In this document: piece after piece, positions 8,991 through 16,199 of the stretch
Numbering within the stretch: the stretch's first letter is position 1
How the letters are laid out: every line of letters begins with the position of its first letter
Source: Butyrivibrio sp.
GTDB lineage: Bacteria > Bacillota > Clostridia > Lachnospirales > Lachnospiraceae
Length of the DNA: 64,000 nucleotides
Direction: 5' to 3'
Assembly (NCBI GenBank): GCA_017535785.1
Contig: JAFXTN010000008.1
Location: 248,001 to 312,000, forward strand
Translations under genes and position numbers: made by a program
The notes under the pieces: generated by a model
What the model was told of the DNA's origin: nothing
Database searches by the model: none
The model's input: only the letters and a program-made list of their open reading frames with translations

Positions 8991-9689
8991 ATATTCATAT
9001 TTTCCGTTTAAATATTCAGGGTTGTCTACATCAGTGAAGATAACCCTTTTTCCGTAATCTTTGGCAATGTCGGTTATCCACTCTTTGTGCAAGAACAGTT
9101 TGTTCAGGCCTTTGTATTTTTCGTCGTAGTTCTCAATGGTCTTGCGTCTATGCTGTATGAGCTCATCTTCATATTTCTTATTATGGATCTCGCCAAGATA
9201 CGTTAATTTATTGGCTTTTTCGATCATCTTTCTAAGTACTGTTTCGGCATATTCTTGTGATTCAAAGTACTGAAAGACGCTTTCCGACATGACAATATCA
9301 AATTTGGGAGTGGTAGAAATTTCTTTTGCCTCACAGTGCTTAAAACCGTGGCAGCCTGTAGATATGATGGCGCTGCTCACCAGGGATTCGGAGTAGTCGC
9401 ATCCGCCAAATTCGGCTTCGGGAAGTCTGTTCTTGAACATAAAGAGATTGACTCCGCTGCCGCATCCGACCTCAAATACTGAGTTGATGTCCTGACCGAT
9501 CAGATTGGTGACTCTTTCAAAGAAGGTCAACCAGCTATCATAAAATGTTCTATAGTATCTCCCGGCGTTTTCTACAGCCACATCAAAGCCGTTGGCTTTT
9601 TTGAGCTCGCAGAATCTCTCATATTCATTTCCTGAGAATTGAGATGATACTATTCCTCTTTTATTCCAGATAGTTTTCCAATTATTCAT
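8973..9689 (-). CDS. class I SAM-dependent methyltransferase
   Basis: A 238-residue methyltransferase. Motif I is VFEVGCGSGVNLFMF (about residues 68-82), the acidic residue of motif II lies in GGCDYS, and FDIVMSESVFQYF is motif IV. The opening, WKTIWNKRG, and the way the sugar- or peptide-type methyltransferases of glycan clusters are built suggest a small-molecule or sugar substrate, which cannot be named. AGGGG precedes the ATG by about nine bases. It stands alone on the minus strand between a secreted protein and the NYN gene. Confidence 0.85.
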   Translation of the reverse strand: MNNWKTIWNKRGIVSSQFSGNEYERFCELKKANGFDVAVENAGRYYRTFYDSWLTFFERVTNLIGQDINSVFEVGCGSGVNLFMFKNRLPEAEFGGCDYSESLVSSAIISTGCHGFKHCEAKEISTTPKFDIVMSESVFQYFESQEYAETVLRKMIEKANKLTYLGEIHNKKYEDELIQHRRKTIENYDEKYKGLNKLFLHKEWITDIAKDYGKRVIFTDVDNPEYLNGKYEYNAYIF

Positions 9690-9728
9690 TTGATTATTCC
9701 CCTCTCGATTTTATAAGCGTACTTGTTT

Positions 9729-9737
9729 ATTGTAACA
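9729..9737 (-). promoter_or_regulatory. extended -10 element for the methyltransferase gene
   Basis: Minus-strand TGTTACAAT is an extended -10, about 40 bases before the start codon; the -35 (TATACG) is weak. The same ATGTTACAAT occurs at 55841-55850 ahead of the GH25 gene. Confidence 0.4.
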
Positions 9738-9844
9738 TGGAATAGAGAGTTCGTATAAACTGTAACTTGTACGATATAATGCGCTGGAGGCGGATAAGGT
9801 ATTACAAAAGGTATGAAGCATACGATTATTAACCTGATTATTGA

Positions 9845-9873
9845 TTGACAGGAATGGTGTTTGGAGATATAAT
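9845..9873 (+). promoter_or_regulatory. consensus sigma-70 promoter (distal) for the NYN leader
   Basis: TTGACA at 9845-9850 and TATAAT at 9868-9873 with a 17-base spacer, a perfect consensus pair. It would start RNA near 9880. Confidence 0.7.
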
Positions 9874-9912
9874 TCATATAATTGAAATGAATTCATTTTT
9901 GCACAAAAGTCA

Positions 9913-9941
9913 TTGACATTACAGAGGCCAGAGCGTATATT
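9913..9941 (+). promoter_or_regulatory. second sigma-70 promoter (proximal) for the NYN leader
   Basis: TTGACA at 9913-9918 and TATATT at 9936-9941, again 17 bases apart. RNA would begin near 9948, about 95 bases before the NYN start codon. Confidence 0.65.
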
Positions 9942-9947
9942 AAAGTT

Positions 9948-10032
9948 ACCAAGAGGTATTGGTTTGCTAATAATGCTCCAGGTTGTACGTCTCTCTGTAT
10001 ATGAGAATGACCGAACCCTGGAGTTTTTTATT
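9948..10032 (+). ncRNA. leader RNA or small RNA ending in a terminator-like hairpin
   Basis: Downstream of the tandem promoters, ACCAA/TTGGT can form a small hairpin (about 9948-9964). CTCCAGGTT (9976-9984) pairs with AACCCTGGAG (10014-10023) with one bulged base, and TTTTTTATT follows. This is an intrinsic terminator placed just before the ribosome binding site of the NYN gene. It may yield an ~85-150 base RNA, or act as an attenuator. No known riboswitch was recognised. Confidence 0.5.
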
Positions 10033-10042
10033 GGAGAAATAT

Positions 10043-10708
10043 ATGATAAAGACAGCAATACTAGTGGATGGAGGATTTTATAGAAGGAGAGCACAGGCTG
10101 TGAACGGTGATAAGTCTGCAGTTATGCGTGCTGATGAGCTGGCAACATATTGTAAACGGCACGTGCATACTCATGGAGAAGATAATTATCTTTATAGAAT
10201 CTTTTACTATGATTGTTTGCCTACTGACAAAAGGGTTTACCATCCTTTTTTAAAAAAACAAATTGATTTAGGGAAAAGCGATCTTTATATATGGACCAAT
10301 GAGTTTTTCAGTGAGTTAAAGAAAAGAAGGAAATTTGCATTGCGTCTTGGAAAATTGGCTGAAGAACAAGCGCATTACACGATAAGACCGGAAATAGTAA
10401 AGAAACTGTGTAGAGATACCTTGAAATTTGAAAATCTTTCTGAGCAAGATTTTTATTTGGCAATAGATCAAAAAGGCGTAGATATGAAGATTGGTCTGGA
10501 TATTGCCTCATTGGCATATAAGAATCAGGTTGATCAGATAATACTTATCTCCGGAGATAGTGATTTTGTTCCGGCTGCAAAGTTGGCGAGACGAGAAGGG
10601 ATAGATTTTATTTTAGATCCACTGGGTGCACATATAAAATCGGATTTATTTGAGCATATTGATGGACTTAGAACCTGCGACAAAAAATATCTTTCAAATG
10701 AAAAATAA
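10043..10708 (+). CDS. NYN domain (LabA/DUF88-like) PIN-fold nuclease-type protein
   Basis: A 221-residue NYN-domain protein, a PIN-like fold usually found in RNA-cleaving enzymes. Acidic metal-binding positions are visible in ILVDGG (start), GVDMKIGLDI and LISGDSDFVPAA. The ATG at 10043 is chosen because GGAGAA lies just before it and the NYN core begins at once; a TTG at 9983 in the same frame would run through the terminator-like hairpin and is unlikely. It is followed after 32 bases by an XRE regulator. Function is probably RNA processing or defence-like; the substrate is unknown. Confidence 0.8.
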   Translation: MIKTAILVDGGFYRRRAQAVNGDKSAVMRADELATYCKRHVHTHGEDNYLYRIFYYDCLPTDKRVYHPFLKKQIDLGKSDLYIWTNEFFSELKKRRKFALRLGKLAEEQAHYTIRPEIVKKLCRDTLKFENLSEQDFYLAIDQKGVDMKIGLDIASLAYKNQVDQIILISGDSDFVPAAKLARREGIDFILDPLGAHIKSDLFEHIDGLRTCDKKYLSNEK

Positions 10709-10740
10709 AAATGATATTTTATGGGGGAATGTGATAGGAC

Positions 10741-11109
10741 ATGACAATAAGCGAACGAATATTTGAAAGACTTAAACAACTGAATATGACGCAGAAGTCT
10801 TTTTCAGAGCAGACAGGAATACTGCCAAGTACTATAAGTGAATGGAAGAAAAATAAGACCAACCCCTCATCTGATAAAATCATGTCTATATGTAAGGTTC
10901 TTGATGTCACGCCTGAATGGCTTTTGTCCGGGATTGATGGGGCGGCAGGAAGAGATAACAACAGGACTTATTATGTGGTCGATAAGAGAACGGGTATAGG
11001 TACACTTGTTGAACGATATAATGAACTGGAGGCGGATAAGCGTGATAGGCTTATTGGATATGCTGATGCTCTTTTGTCAAAAGAAGTTTCACGAAGTATG
11101 ATAAAATAA
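10741..11109 (+). CDS. XRE-family helix-turn-helix regulator
   Basis: A 122-residue DNA-binding protein. The HTH spans about residues 7-62: MTQKSFSEQTGILPSTISEW is helix 2, turn and recognition helix, and VLDVTPEWLLSG ends the domain, as in the phage-repressor-like family. The C-terminus (VERYNELEADKRDRL) is a short helical dimerisation region common in Firmicutes versions. It follows the NYN gene closely and probably shares its transcript. It may regulate the NYN operon or the adjacent redox gene; no operator could be assigned. Confidence 0.85.
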   Translation: MTISERIFERLKQLNMTQKSFSEQTGILPSTISEWKKNKTNPSSDKIMSICKVLDVTPEWLLSGIDGAAGRDNNRTYYVVDKRTGIGTLVERYNELEADKRDRLIGYADALLSKEVSRSMIK

Positions 11110-11164
11110 TATCGTAAACCAATTATTTATTTGCAATGTATCATTTCCATTTACGGAGGCTCTC

Positions 11165-12829
11165 ATGATAACCAACCGGTGGTACGCAGTTATGGATTCC
11201 GGAGCAGTTAAGAAGGGAAGGCTCGTTGCCGCTAAAAGATTTGGCAAGGAGCTGGTTCTCTTTAGGGCGGCTTCCGGCGAAGTGGCGGCGGTTACTAGTC
11301 TTTGTGCCCACCGCGGAGCGTCGCTATGTAACGGATGGATTGAGAATGGCAATATTAAGTGTCCGTTTCACGGTATTGAGTATGATCCGGAGGGGAAGTG
11401 TGTCTATGTTCCCTCGGATGGCAAGGCTTCTACGAGGGATTATTCCGCATTTAACCTTAAGGCTTATCCGACGAGAGAGATTGGCGGGATTATTTTTGTC
11501 TGGTATGGTGAGGACGAGCCGGATGTGGAGCCTGATGTTTTTGATATTATACGAGACAGTTCTTTTGTCTATGATCATATGGAAGATGCCTGGAATGTAC
11601 ATTATTCCAGGGTTATAGAGAATCAGCTGGATGTTTCTCATCTGGCTTTTGTTCATCATAATACAATTGGCCGCGGAGGCAAGACTCTGTGTAACGGGCC
11701 TAAGGTTCTGTGGCTTGATGATAATACGATGCGCACGAGCGCTGATAATGCGGTGGATACAGGGCAGGTGCCCAAGTCTTCCGAAGACAGCGTTATCAAA
11801 TCTACCAATCTTACTTTTAAATTTCCCAATATGTGGCTTAACCACGTGACAGACAAGATTCAGATACTGGCCTTTTTCATTCCTGTCGATGATGAGCATT
11901 CAATCATTGCGCTTAGATTTTATAACAAGATTACGGGATTTAGGCCTGTTGATAAGCTTATAGCGTGGCTTGGAAGCAGGGCAAATAAAGTGGTGGAGCG
12001 GCAGGATAAGCGCATTGTTGAGACGCAGCTTCCTAAGAAGACGGATCTTTTTATGGATGAGCATCTTGCGGCGGCGGATCTACCAATAATTGAATACAGG
12101 AGGAAGCGTAAAGAATTGCAGAGTGGCAGGACTTCGGTTGTTGTGACCGGAGCGGCTCCCGGTATAAATGGCAAAGAGATGGCATCACAGAAAGGAGATT
12201 TCCACATGAACACAAAGGCAATGTACAAGTTATCTTATGGACTGTTTGTATGCACGGTGGTTAACGGGGACAAGATGAATGGCTGCATCACCAACACCGC
12301 GGTTCAGGTTGCATCCGACCCCAACAGGATTTCTATCGCAATTAATAAGGCGAATCTGACCCATGACATGCTTAAGGAAACCGGAAAGTGCAATGTTTCT
12401 GTGCTCAGCACTGAGGCCGGTTTTGATCTGTTCAAGCACTTTGGTTTCCAGAGCGGGAGAGATGTCGATAAGTTTGCAGGCTTTACAGACTGCAAGATGG
12501 CGGATAATGGTATTCCATACATCACCAAGGGGACCAATGCGTACTTTTCTTTGAATGTGGAAAAAGAAGTGGACCTTGGTTCGCATACTCTTTTCATCTG
12601 CGAGCCTGTCTTTATGGATGTGTTATCTGATGTGCCTTCCTGCACTTATGAATATTATCAGAATAATATTAAACCTAAGCCGCAGCCTGTCGGGGAGACT
12701 CCCAAGGGTGAGACGATCTGGCGCTGCACTATTTGTGGCTATGAGTATGTGGGCGAGGACATGCCCGATGATTTCATCTGCCCGATCTGCAAGCATCCCA
12801 AGGACGATTTTGAGAAGATAATAAGATAA
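11165..12829 (+). CDS. Rieske oxygenase-like / flavin reductase / rubredoxin fusion protein
   Basis: A three-part redox protein. Residues about 1-110 are a Rieske 2Fe-2S domain with CAHRG (C47, H49) and CPFHG (C66, H69). Residues about 140-330 resemble the catalytic half of Rieske oxygenases, with the mononuclear-iron pattern DVSHLAFVHH (H159, H164). Residues about 348-500 are an FMN flavin reductase domain starting MNTKAMYKLSYGLFV. Residues about 510-554 are rubredoxin with CTICGYEY and CPICKHP. A flavin reductase-rubredoxin protein (high-molecular-weight rubredoxin) is known in anaerobes as an electron carrier for oxygen and NO scavenging. The Rieske part in the same chain is unusual. AAAGGAG at 12191 stands nine bases before an in-frame ATG at 12206, so a separate 207-residue product is likely. 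GGAGGCTCTC precedes the first start. Confidence 0.88.
   Translation: MITNRWYAVMDSGAVKKGRLVAAKRFGKELVLFRAASGEVAAVTSLCAHRGASLCNGWIENGNIKCPFHGIEYDPEGKCVYVPSDGKASTRDYSAFNLKAYPTREIGGIIFVWYGEDEPDVEPDVFDIIRDSSFVYDHMEDAWNVHYSRVIENQLDVSHLAFVHHNTIGRGGKTLCNGPKVLWLDDNTMRTSADNAVDTGQVPKSSEDSVIKSTNLTFKFPNMWLNHVTDKIQILAFFIPVDDEHSIIALRFYNKITGFRPVDKLIAWLGSRANKVVERQDKRIVETQLPKKTDLFMDEHLAAADLPIIEYRRKRKELQSGRTSVVVTGAAPGINGKEMASQKGDFHMNTKAMYKLSYGLFVCTVVNGDKMNGCITNTAVQVASDPNRISIAINKANLTHDMLKETGKCNVSVLSTEAGFDLFKHFGFQSGRDVDKFAGFTDCKMADNGIPYITKGTNAYFSLNVEKEVDLGSHTLFICEPVFMDVLSDVPSCTYEYYQNNIKPKPQPVGETPKGETIWRCTICGYEYVGEDMPDDFICPICKHPKDDFEKIIR
12191..12208 (+). promoter_or_regulatory. internal ribosome binding site and in-frame ATG
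   Basis: AAAGGAG (12191-12197) is followed after eight bases by ATG (12206-12208) in frame with the fusion gene and exactly at the beginning of the flavin reductase domain. It looks like the preserved start of a once separate gene, and may still give a shorter flavin reductase-rubredoxin protein. Confidence 0.7.
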
Positions 12830-12843
12830 TAATGTAATAGATT

Positions 12844-12881
12844 AACGCCACATATCCGGGTGAAGGTTATGTGGCGTTTTG
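12844..12881. terminator. intrinsic terminator after the Rieske fusion gene
   Basis: AACGCCACATA pairs with TATGTGGCGTT (11 bp), loop of 13 bases, then TTGCTTT. It lies between convergent genes and may serve both, although the minus-strand tail is poor in T. Confidence 0.8.
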
Positions 12882-12887
12882 CTTTGA

Positions 12888-14270
12888 TCAGTACATATCA
12901 TCTATTGATATAAGTCTACATCCTTTAGCGGTTTTCTTTGTATAGTCAGTAAATCCTCCAAGTGAAAAGATGCAGATTAATGGATTGGTGGTTGGTAGAT
13001 ATTTAATCTTATCAATCAATTTTTCGTATTCAGTCTTATCGAACGGAGCGTTTTTAAATTTGCACTCTCCGACTAGAAGGACATCTTTTCCGTTTTTTCC
13101 AAGCAGATCTATTTCTATTTGCTTTGGCTTTTTGTTTTCATCAAGGACAGAGTCTTGATAGTCTGATATTTCAGTGAGAATAGGAAAATTATCTTGTCCT
13201 GCATGCATCATTAGGAATTCTTTTGCCATTTTTTCGAATATCTTACCCATGAAATCATGGAGATGTTCCTTTACGTTAGAGTAGTAGTATGCAGAGCCGT
13301 TATCTGCGTTTATCAGACTTGTTGCTCTGTTTACATAACGGAACCAGAATTCAAGCATACTGTCGTTTAGCATATAATATGGCTTTTTTGATATTCTCTT
13401 TTCCAGAATTTCTGCACCTGTGAGAACTTTAAGCGGGTAGTTGACATCATCTGAGCCGACAAAAGATGCAATTTCACTATTCTTGGTATGGCCGGTTGCG
13501 ACGGCTGAAATAATTGAATTGTACAGCGCAGGGTTCTGCTTCTCATTTGTTATCACGGTTTTAATCTGCTCTTCGGAGAAATAGCCTCCGATAGAGTAGA
13601 ATTCTTCTAAGATGTTTTCTTCCAGGCTAAGATTGGTATCGAACTGGTCTATGTATTTTGCAACACCGTTAGTAAGCCCATAACAAATAGCTTTTTCTTC
13701 ATTGGTGTATCCATCAAGAAATTCAGCAGTTTCCAAGTAATTAAACGGACGAAGCTTTAATTCCAGATTGCTTCTTCCGTGAAGTGGCGCGGATTCAGCC
13801 AGGACCTCATCTTTCATAAAGCTTACAAGAGATCCGCATAAAACAAAGAATAATTTGCTGCTTTTCCACTTTGTATCAATTGTTTTTTGAAGAACAGATT
13901 GGATATATGGGCATTGTTTGGCAAGATAAGGGTATTCGTCAATGAAAAAAATGATTTTTTCTTTCTCTGCTTGTTTTCCGATAAACTCAAAGAGGTTATC
14001 AAAGTTATTAAAACTGACACTACCTAGCATATCTGGAGCCAAGGCACTTAATACGGATTCAGTCATCATGGATAATAACTCTGACTCCCCGCGCTCTACG
14101 GCTGTAAAAGAGATATGTTTGCATTTATGTTCGGCGATGAATTTATTTATAAGCATTGTTTTTCCGATTCTTCGTCTTCCGTATAAGACAATCATTGAGA
14201 ATCCGGACTGTTTGTATTTTTTATCGAGTATAGCAAGCTCTTTTGTTCGTCCTCTGAATATTTCGCTCAT
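12888..14270 (-). CDS. DUF234-type AAA ATPase with C-terminal nuclease-like domain
   Basis: A 460-residue ATPase of the archaeal ATPase type common in anaerobes. FRGRTKELAIL opens the protein, Walker A is GRRRIGKT (about residues 32-39), Walker B is IIFFIDEYPYLA (about 105-116), and a winged-helix-like part follows (about 250-310). The C-terminal DUF234 region (about 340-455) has EIDLLGKNGKDVLLVGECK, a PD-(D/E)xK-like pattern with D, E and K. The family is often mobile or linked to defence, with no agreed function. The gene is alone on the minus strand; a promoter at 14343-14371 and three palindromes at 14291-14335 lie upstream. Confidence 0.85.
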   Translation of the reverse strand: MSEIFRGRTKELAILDKKYKQSGFSMIVLYGRRRIGKTMLINKFIAEHKCKHISFTAVERGESELLSMMTESVLSALAPDMLGSVSFNNFDNLFEFIGKQAEKEKIIFFIDEYPYLAKQCPYIQSVLQKTIDTKWKSSKLFFVLCGSLVSFMKDEVLAESAPLHGRSNLELKLRPFNYLETAEFLDGYTNEEKAICYGLTNGVAKYIDQFDTNLSLEENILEEFYSIGGYFSEEQIKTVITNEKQNPALYNSIISAVATGHTKNSEIASFVGSDDVNYPLKVLTGAEILEKRISKKPYYMLNDSMLEFWFRYVNRATSLINADNGSAYYYSNVKEHLHDFMGKIFEKMAKEFLMMHAGQDNFPILTEISDYQDSVLDENKKPKQIEIDLLGKNGKDVLLVGECKFKNAPFDKTEYEKLIDKIKYLPTTNPLICIFSLGGFTDYTKKTAKGCRLISIDDMY

Positions 14271-14290
14271 GATTTAACACCTCTCTTACT

Positions 14291-14335
14291 GAAATGCATT
14301 TCACCGAAATCAATTTCACCGAAATGCATTTCGGT
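14291..14335. promoter_or_regulatory. three 12-bp palindromes at exact 15-base spacing
   Basis: GAAATGCATTTC (14291), GAAATCAATTTC (14306) and GAAATGCATTTC (14321) are joined by ACC. The third extends to an 18-bp palindrome, ACCGAAATGCATTTCGGT. They lie between the predicted start of transcription (about 14336) and the ATPase start codon at 14270, an operator-like position. Confidence 0.75.
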
Positions 14336-14342
14336 TAATTAA

Positions 14343-14371
14343 ATTATAGTTCAATAAGTGAATATGTTCAA
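14343..14371 (-). promoter_or_regulatory. sigma-70 promoter for the DUF234 ATPase gene
   Basis: On the minus strand TTGAAC (14366-14371) and TATAAT (14343-14348) are 17 bases apart. Transcription would start at the edge of the palindrome cluster. Confidence 0.6.
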
Positions 14372-14384
14372 TAAATATATTAAG

Positions 14385-14434
14385 ACCATCAAAATGATGG
14401 CAAAAACTACTTGATTTACCATCATTTTGATGGT
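14385..14434. promoter_or_regulatory. paired palindromic operator ahead of the HipB/HipA-like genes
   Basis: CCATCAAAATGATGG (14386-14400) and CCATCATTTTGATGG (14419-14433) are each palindromic around the central A/T run and are inverted copies of each other. Their centres are 33 bases apart, three helical turns. This is typical of a repressor binding as two dimers, and the next gene encodes an HTH protein. Confidence 0.7.
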
Positions 14435-14491
14435 TTAATTATTGTATAAGATAATTATTGTTGTTTATAGTATGTTTGAGCGGTATAGATT

Positions 14492-15037
14492 ATGAATAAG
14501 AAATACATTACTCCAACCGGAATATCAGGGAAGTCAATAAAGGAGTTAAGGCAGACTCTTGGAATGACACAAAAGGAATTTGCGGAGTTTTGCGCGGTTT
14601 CCAAACCCACCGTTGAAAGGTGGGAAATGGGAGATAAAGAAGTGACAGGTCCGATAAATCTGATCAGTCAGTTTGTTATGCTCCATCCGGAGGTTGCCGA
14701 TGAACTTAAACTTCCGAAGAAAGAATATCCGCTCCGCATGTATTATTACTACAAGGATACTGTCTGTACTGTGATAGATGTAGATGAAGCTAAGCGACTG
14801 GTCAAGATCAAGAATTATGCCAAGAACGTCATGTTCAGGGCTTTTGGTGTGAATGAATCACCTTCTTTTGAGGACTACGAAGAATTTATAGAGTCAAGGT
14901 GTTTCCCGCGAACGAGGGACAAGATGAAGATTATGCTTGAGGGGCTGGGCATTCCCTTTTACGATCCGATTCTTATTATTGAGAAAACAGCCGGTCGAAT
15001 GGCGGAAGATGATTTTTGGATAAAGATTGAAAGGTGA
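14492..15037 (+). CDS. HTH regulator with C-terminal HipA-partner-like domain (antitoxin-type)
   Basis: A 181-residue protein. Residues about 15-65 form an XRE-type HTH (MTQKEFAEFCAVSKPTVERW). Residues about 80-181 form a second domain with RAFGVNESPSFEDYEEF, CFPRTRDKMKIML and GRMAEDDFWIKI, a pattern that accompanies HipA-like kinases in Firmicutes. It lies four bases before the kinase gene, so the two products are made together. It is likely the DNA-binding antitoxin and autorepressor, acting at the palindromes at 14385-14434. The second domain may supply the missing N-terminal part of a full HipA, as HipS does in HipBST; this is inference. Confidence 0.75.
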   Translation: MNKKYITPTGISGKSIKELRQTLGMTQKEFAEFCAVSKPTVERWEMGDKEVTGPINLISQFVMLHPEVADELKLPKKEYPLRMYYYYKDTVCTVIDVDEAKRLVKIKNYAKNVMFRAFGVNESPSFEDYEEFIESRCFPRTRDKMKIMLEGLGIPFYDPILIIEKTAGRMAEDDFWIKIER

Positions 15038-15041
15038 GATT

Positions 15042-15848
15042 ATGATAGAACTTTTGGAGGAAGAATTAAGAAGCTTTAGCAGGCAATCATCAAAGGGAAA
15101 TCAGCTCAAGGGTTGCAAAGATGGCAAATGGTATAAGGCTGATTACGCCGGTTATGAAGGATTAGCAGAATATGTGATATCAGCTCTTTTGACTAAAACA
15201 TCTTTAACTGAGGATGAGTTTGTAAAATATGAACTTACTGATATTAAGTATAAAGAAAGCGTGCTTAAGGGAGTAGAGAGTGATGATTTTCTGCATGATG
15301 ATTGGCAGATTGTAACACTGGAAAGGTTGTTTAAGACCATCTATGGGAGAGGCCTCAACTCGATAATTTATTCAATTGAGGATCATACCGAAAGAGTAAA
15401 AAGTCTGGTGGATCAGGTTGTTAGGATCACCGGGATAGAGGATTTTGGGCAGTACATTCAGAAGATGTTTGCAATAGATGCTTTTTTTCTTAATGAGGAT
15501 AGGCATACCCACAATATAGCGGTTCTAATGAACGGAAAGGGCGAGTATAAGAAATGCCCGATTTTTGATAACGGAGCAGGATTATTGTCGGACACAACAC
15601 TGGATTATCCGCTGGGTAAAGATCCTATAGCTTTAATGAAAACTGTTCAAGCCAAATCGGTTTGCCAAAGCTTTGAGGAGCAACTTGAGATTGCTGAGCG
15701 ATTGTATGGCAATAATATCAAGTTTGATTTCATCAAGAAAGATGTAGAGAAAATCTTAAAAGCAGCGGATAAGTACGGAAGCGAAGTGCTTGACCGCGTG
15801 CGTTACGTGATTTTTGAGCAGATGAGAAAATACTCATATCTTTTCTAG
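15042..15848 (+). CDS. HipA-like protein kinase (toxin-type)
   Basis: A 268-residue kinase of the HipA/CtkA fold, shorter than full HipA (about 440). ATP-binding features include the Gly-rich SSKGNQLKG and Lys in WYKADY. The catalytic loop is NEDRHTHN (D153, N158), and the metal-binding Asp is in FDNGAG (D176). ATG at 15042 is chosen because AAGGTGAG precedes it; a TTG at 15027 is in frame but has no such site. HipA kinases stop growth by phosphorylating targets such as glutamyl-tRNA synthetase; the target here is unknown. It is followed by an HNH gene 11 bases on. Confidence 0.82.
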   Translation: MIELLEEELRSFSRQSSKGNQLKGCKDGKWYKADYAGYEGLAEYVISALLTKTSLTEDEFVKYELTDIKYKESVLKGVESDDFLHDDWQIVTLERLFKTIYGRGLNSIIYSIEDHTERVKSLVDQVVRITGIEDFGQYIQKMFAIDAFFLNEDRHTHNIAVLMNGKGEYKKCPIFDNGAGLLSDTTLDYPLGKDPIALMKTVQAKSVCQSFEEQLEIAERLYGNNIKFDFIKKDVEKILKAADKYGSEVLDRVRYVIFEQMRKYSYLF

Positions 15849-15859
15849 GGAGAGGAACT

Positions 15860-16123
15860 TTGAGAACGCTCAAGCAAAAGAAACTGACCATAAAACACAT
15901 AATCCTTGAAAAAACAGGCGGCGTATGTTCCAAGTGTGGCAAGCCGCTACCGCTCGAAAAGACCACCATTGACCACCTCATTCCCAAGTACAGAGGCGGA
16001 ACAGACGAACTTAGTAATCTCATACCTATGTGCAAACGTTGCAACAAGCAGAAAGGCTCGAGGATTGTAGGGGTGGAGGAACTGAGGTATTTGAGTAAAG
16101 CGGCTCACGAGATGTTAGAATAA
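15860..16123 (+). CDS. small HNH endonuclease
   Basis: An 87-residue HNH nuclease. CSKCGKPL and CKRCNKQ are the zinc-binding pairs, and TIDHLIPKYRGG with the downstream Asn (LSNLIPMC) gives the H-N-H core. It starts with TTG preceded by GGGAGAGG. It is directly behind the HipA-like kinase and appears to be part of the same transcript, an unusual third member for a HipAB-type pair. It could be an independent mobile gene. Confidence 0.82.
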   Translation: MRTLKQKKLTIKHIILEKTGGVCSKCGKPLPLEKTTIDHLIPKYRGGTDELSNLIPMCKRCNKQKGSRIVGVEELRYLSKAAHEMLE

Positions 16124-16148
16124 GAGGAAAATTATTAAAATGCAAAGA

Positions 16149-16173
16149 AAAGTGCGGATTTATTCCGCACTTT
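16149..16173. terminator. bidirectional terminator between HNH and Rpn genes
   Basis: AAAGTGCGGA and TCCGCACTTT form a 10-bp stem with loop TTTAT, with TT on the right and A-rich sequence on the left. Confidence 0.85.
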
Positions 16174-16199
16174 TTCGCTTATCAAGTGATGATTTGTAT

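Noticed and set aside
9983-10042. N-terminal extension of the NYN protein from TTG 9983
   Set aside because: It would place the ribosome site within the hairpin, and the fold begins at ATG 10043 with a good GGAGAA site.
9711-10094. Minus-strand reading frame between the methyltransferase and NYN genes
   Set aside because: It runs across two strong plus-strand promoters and a terminator-like hairpin, and has no recognisable protein features.
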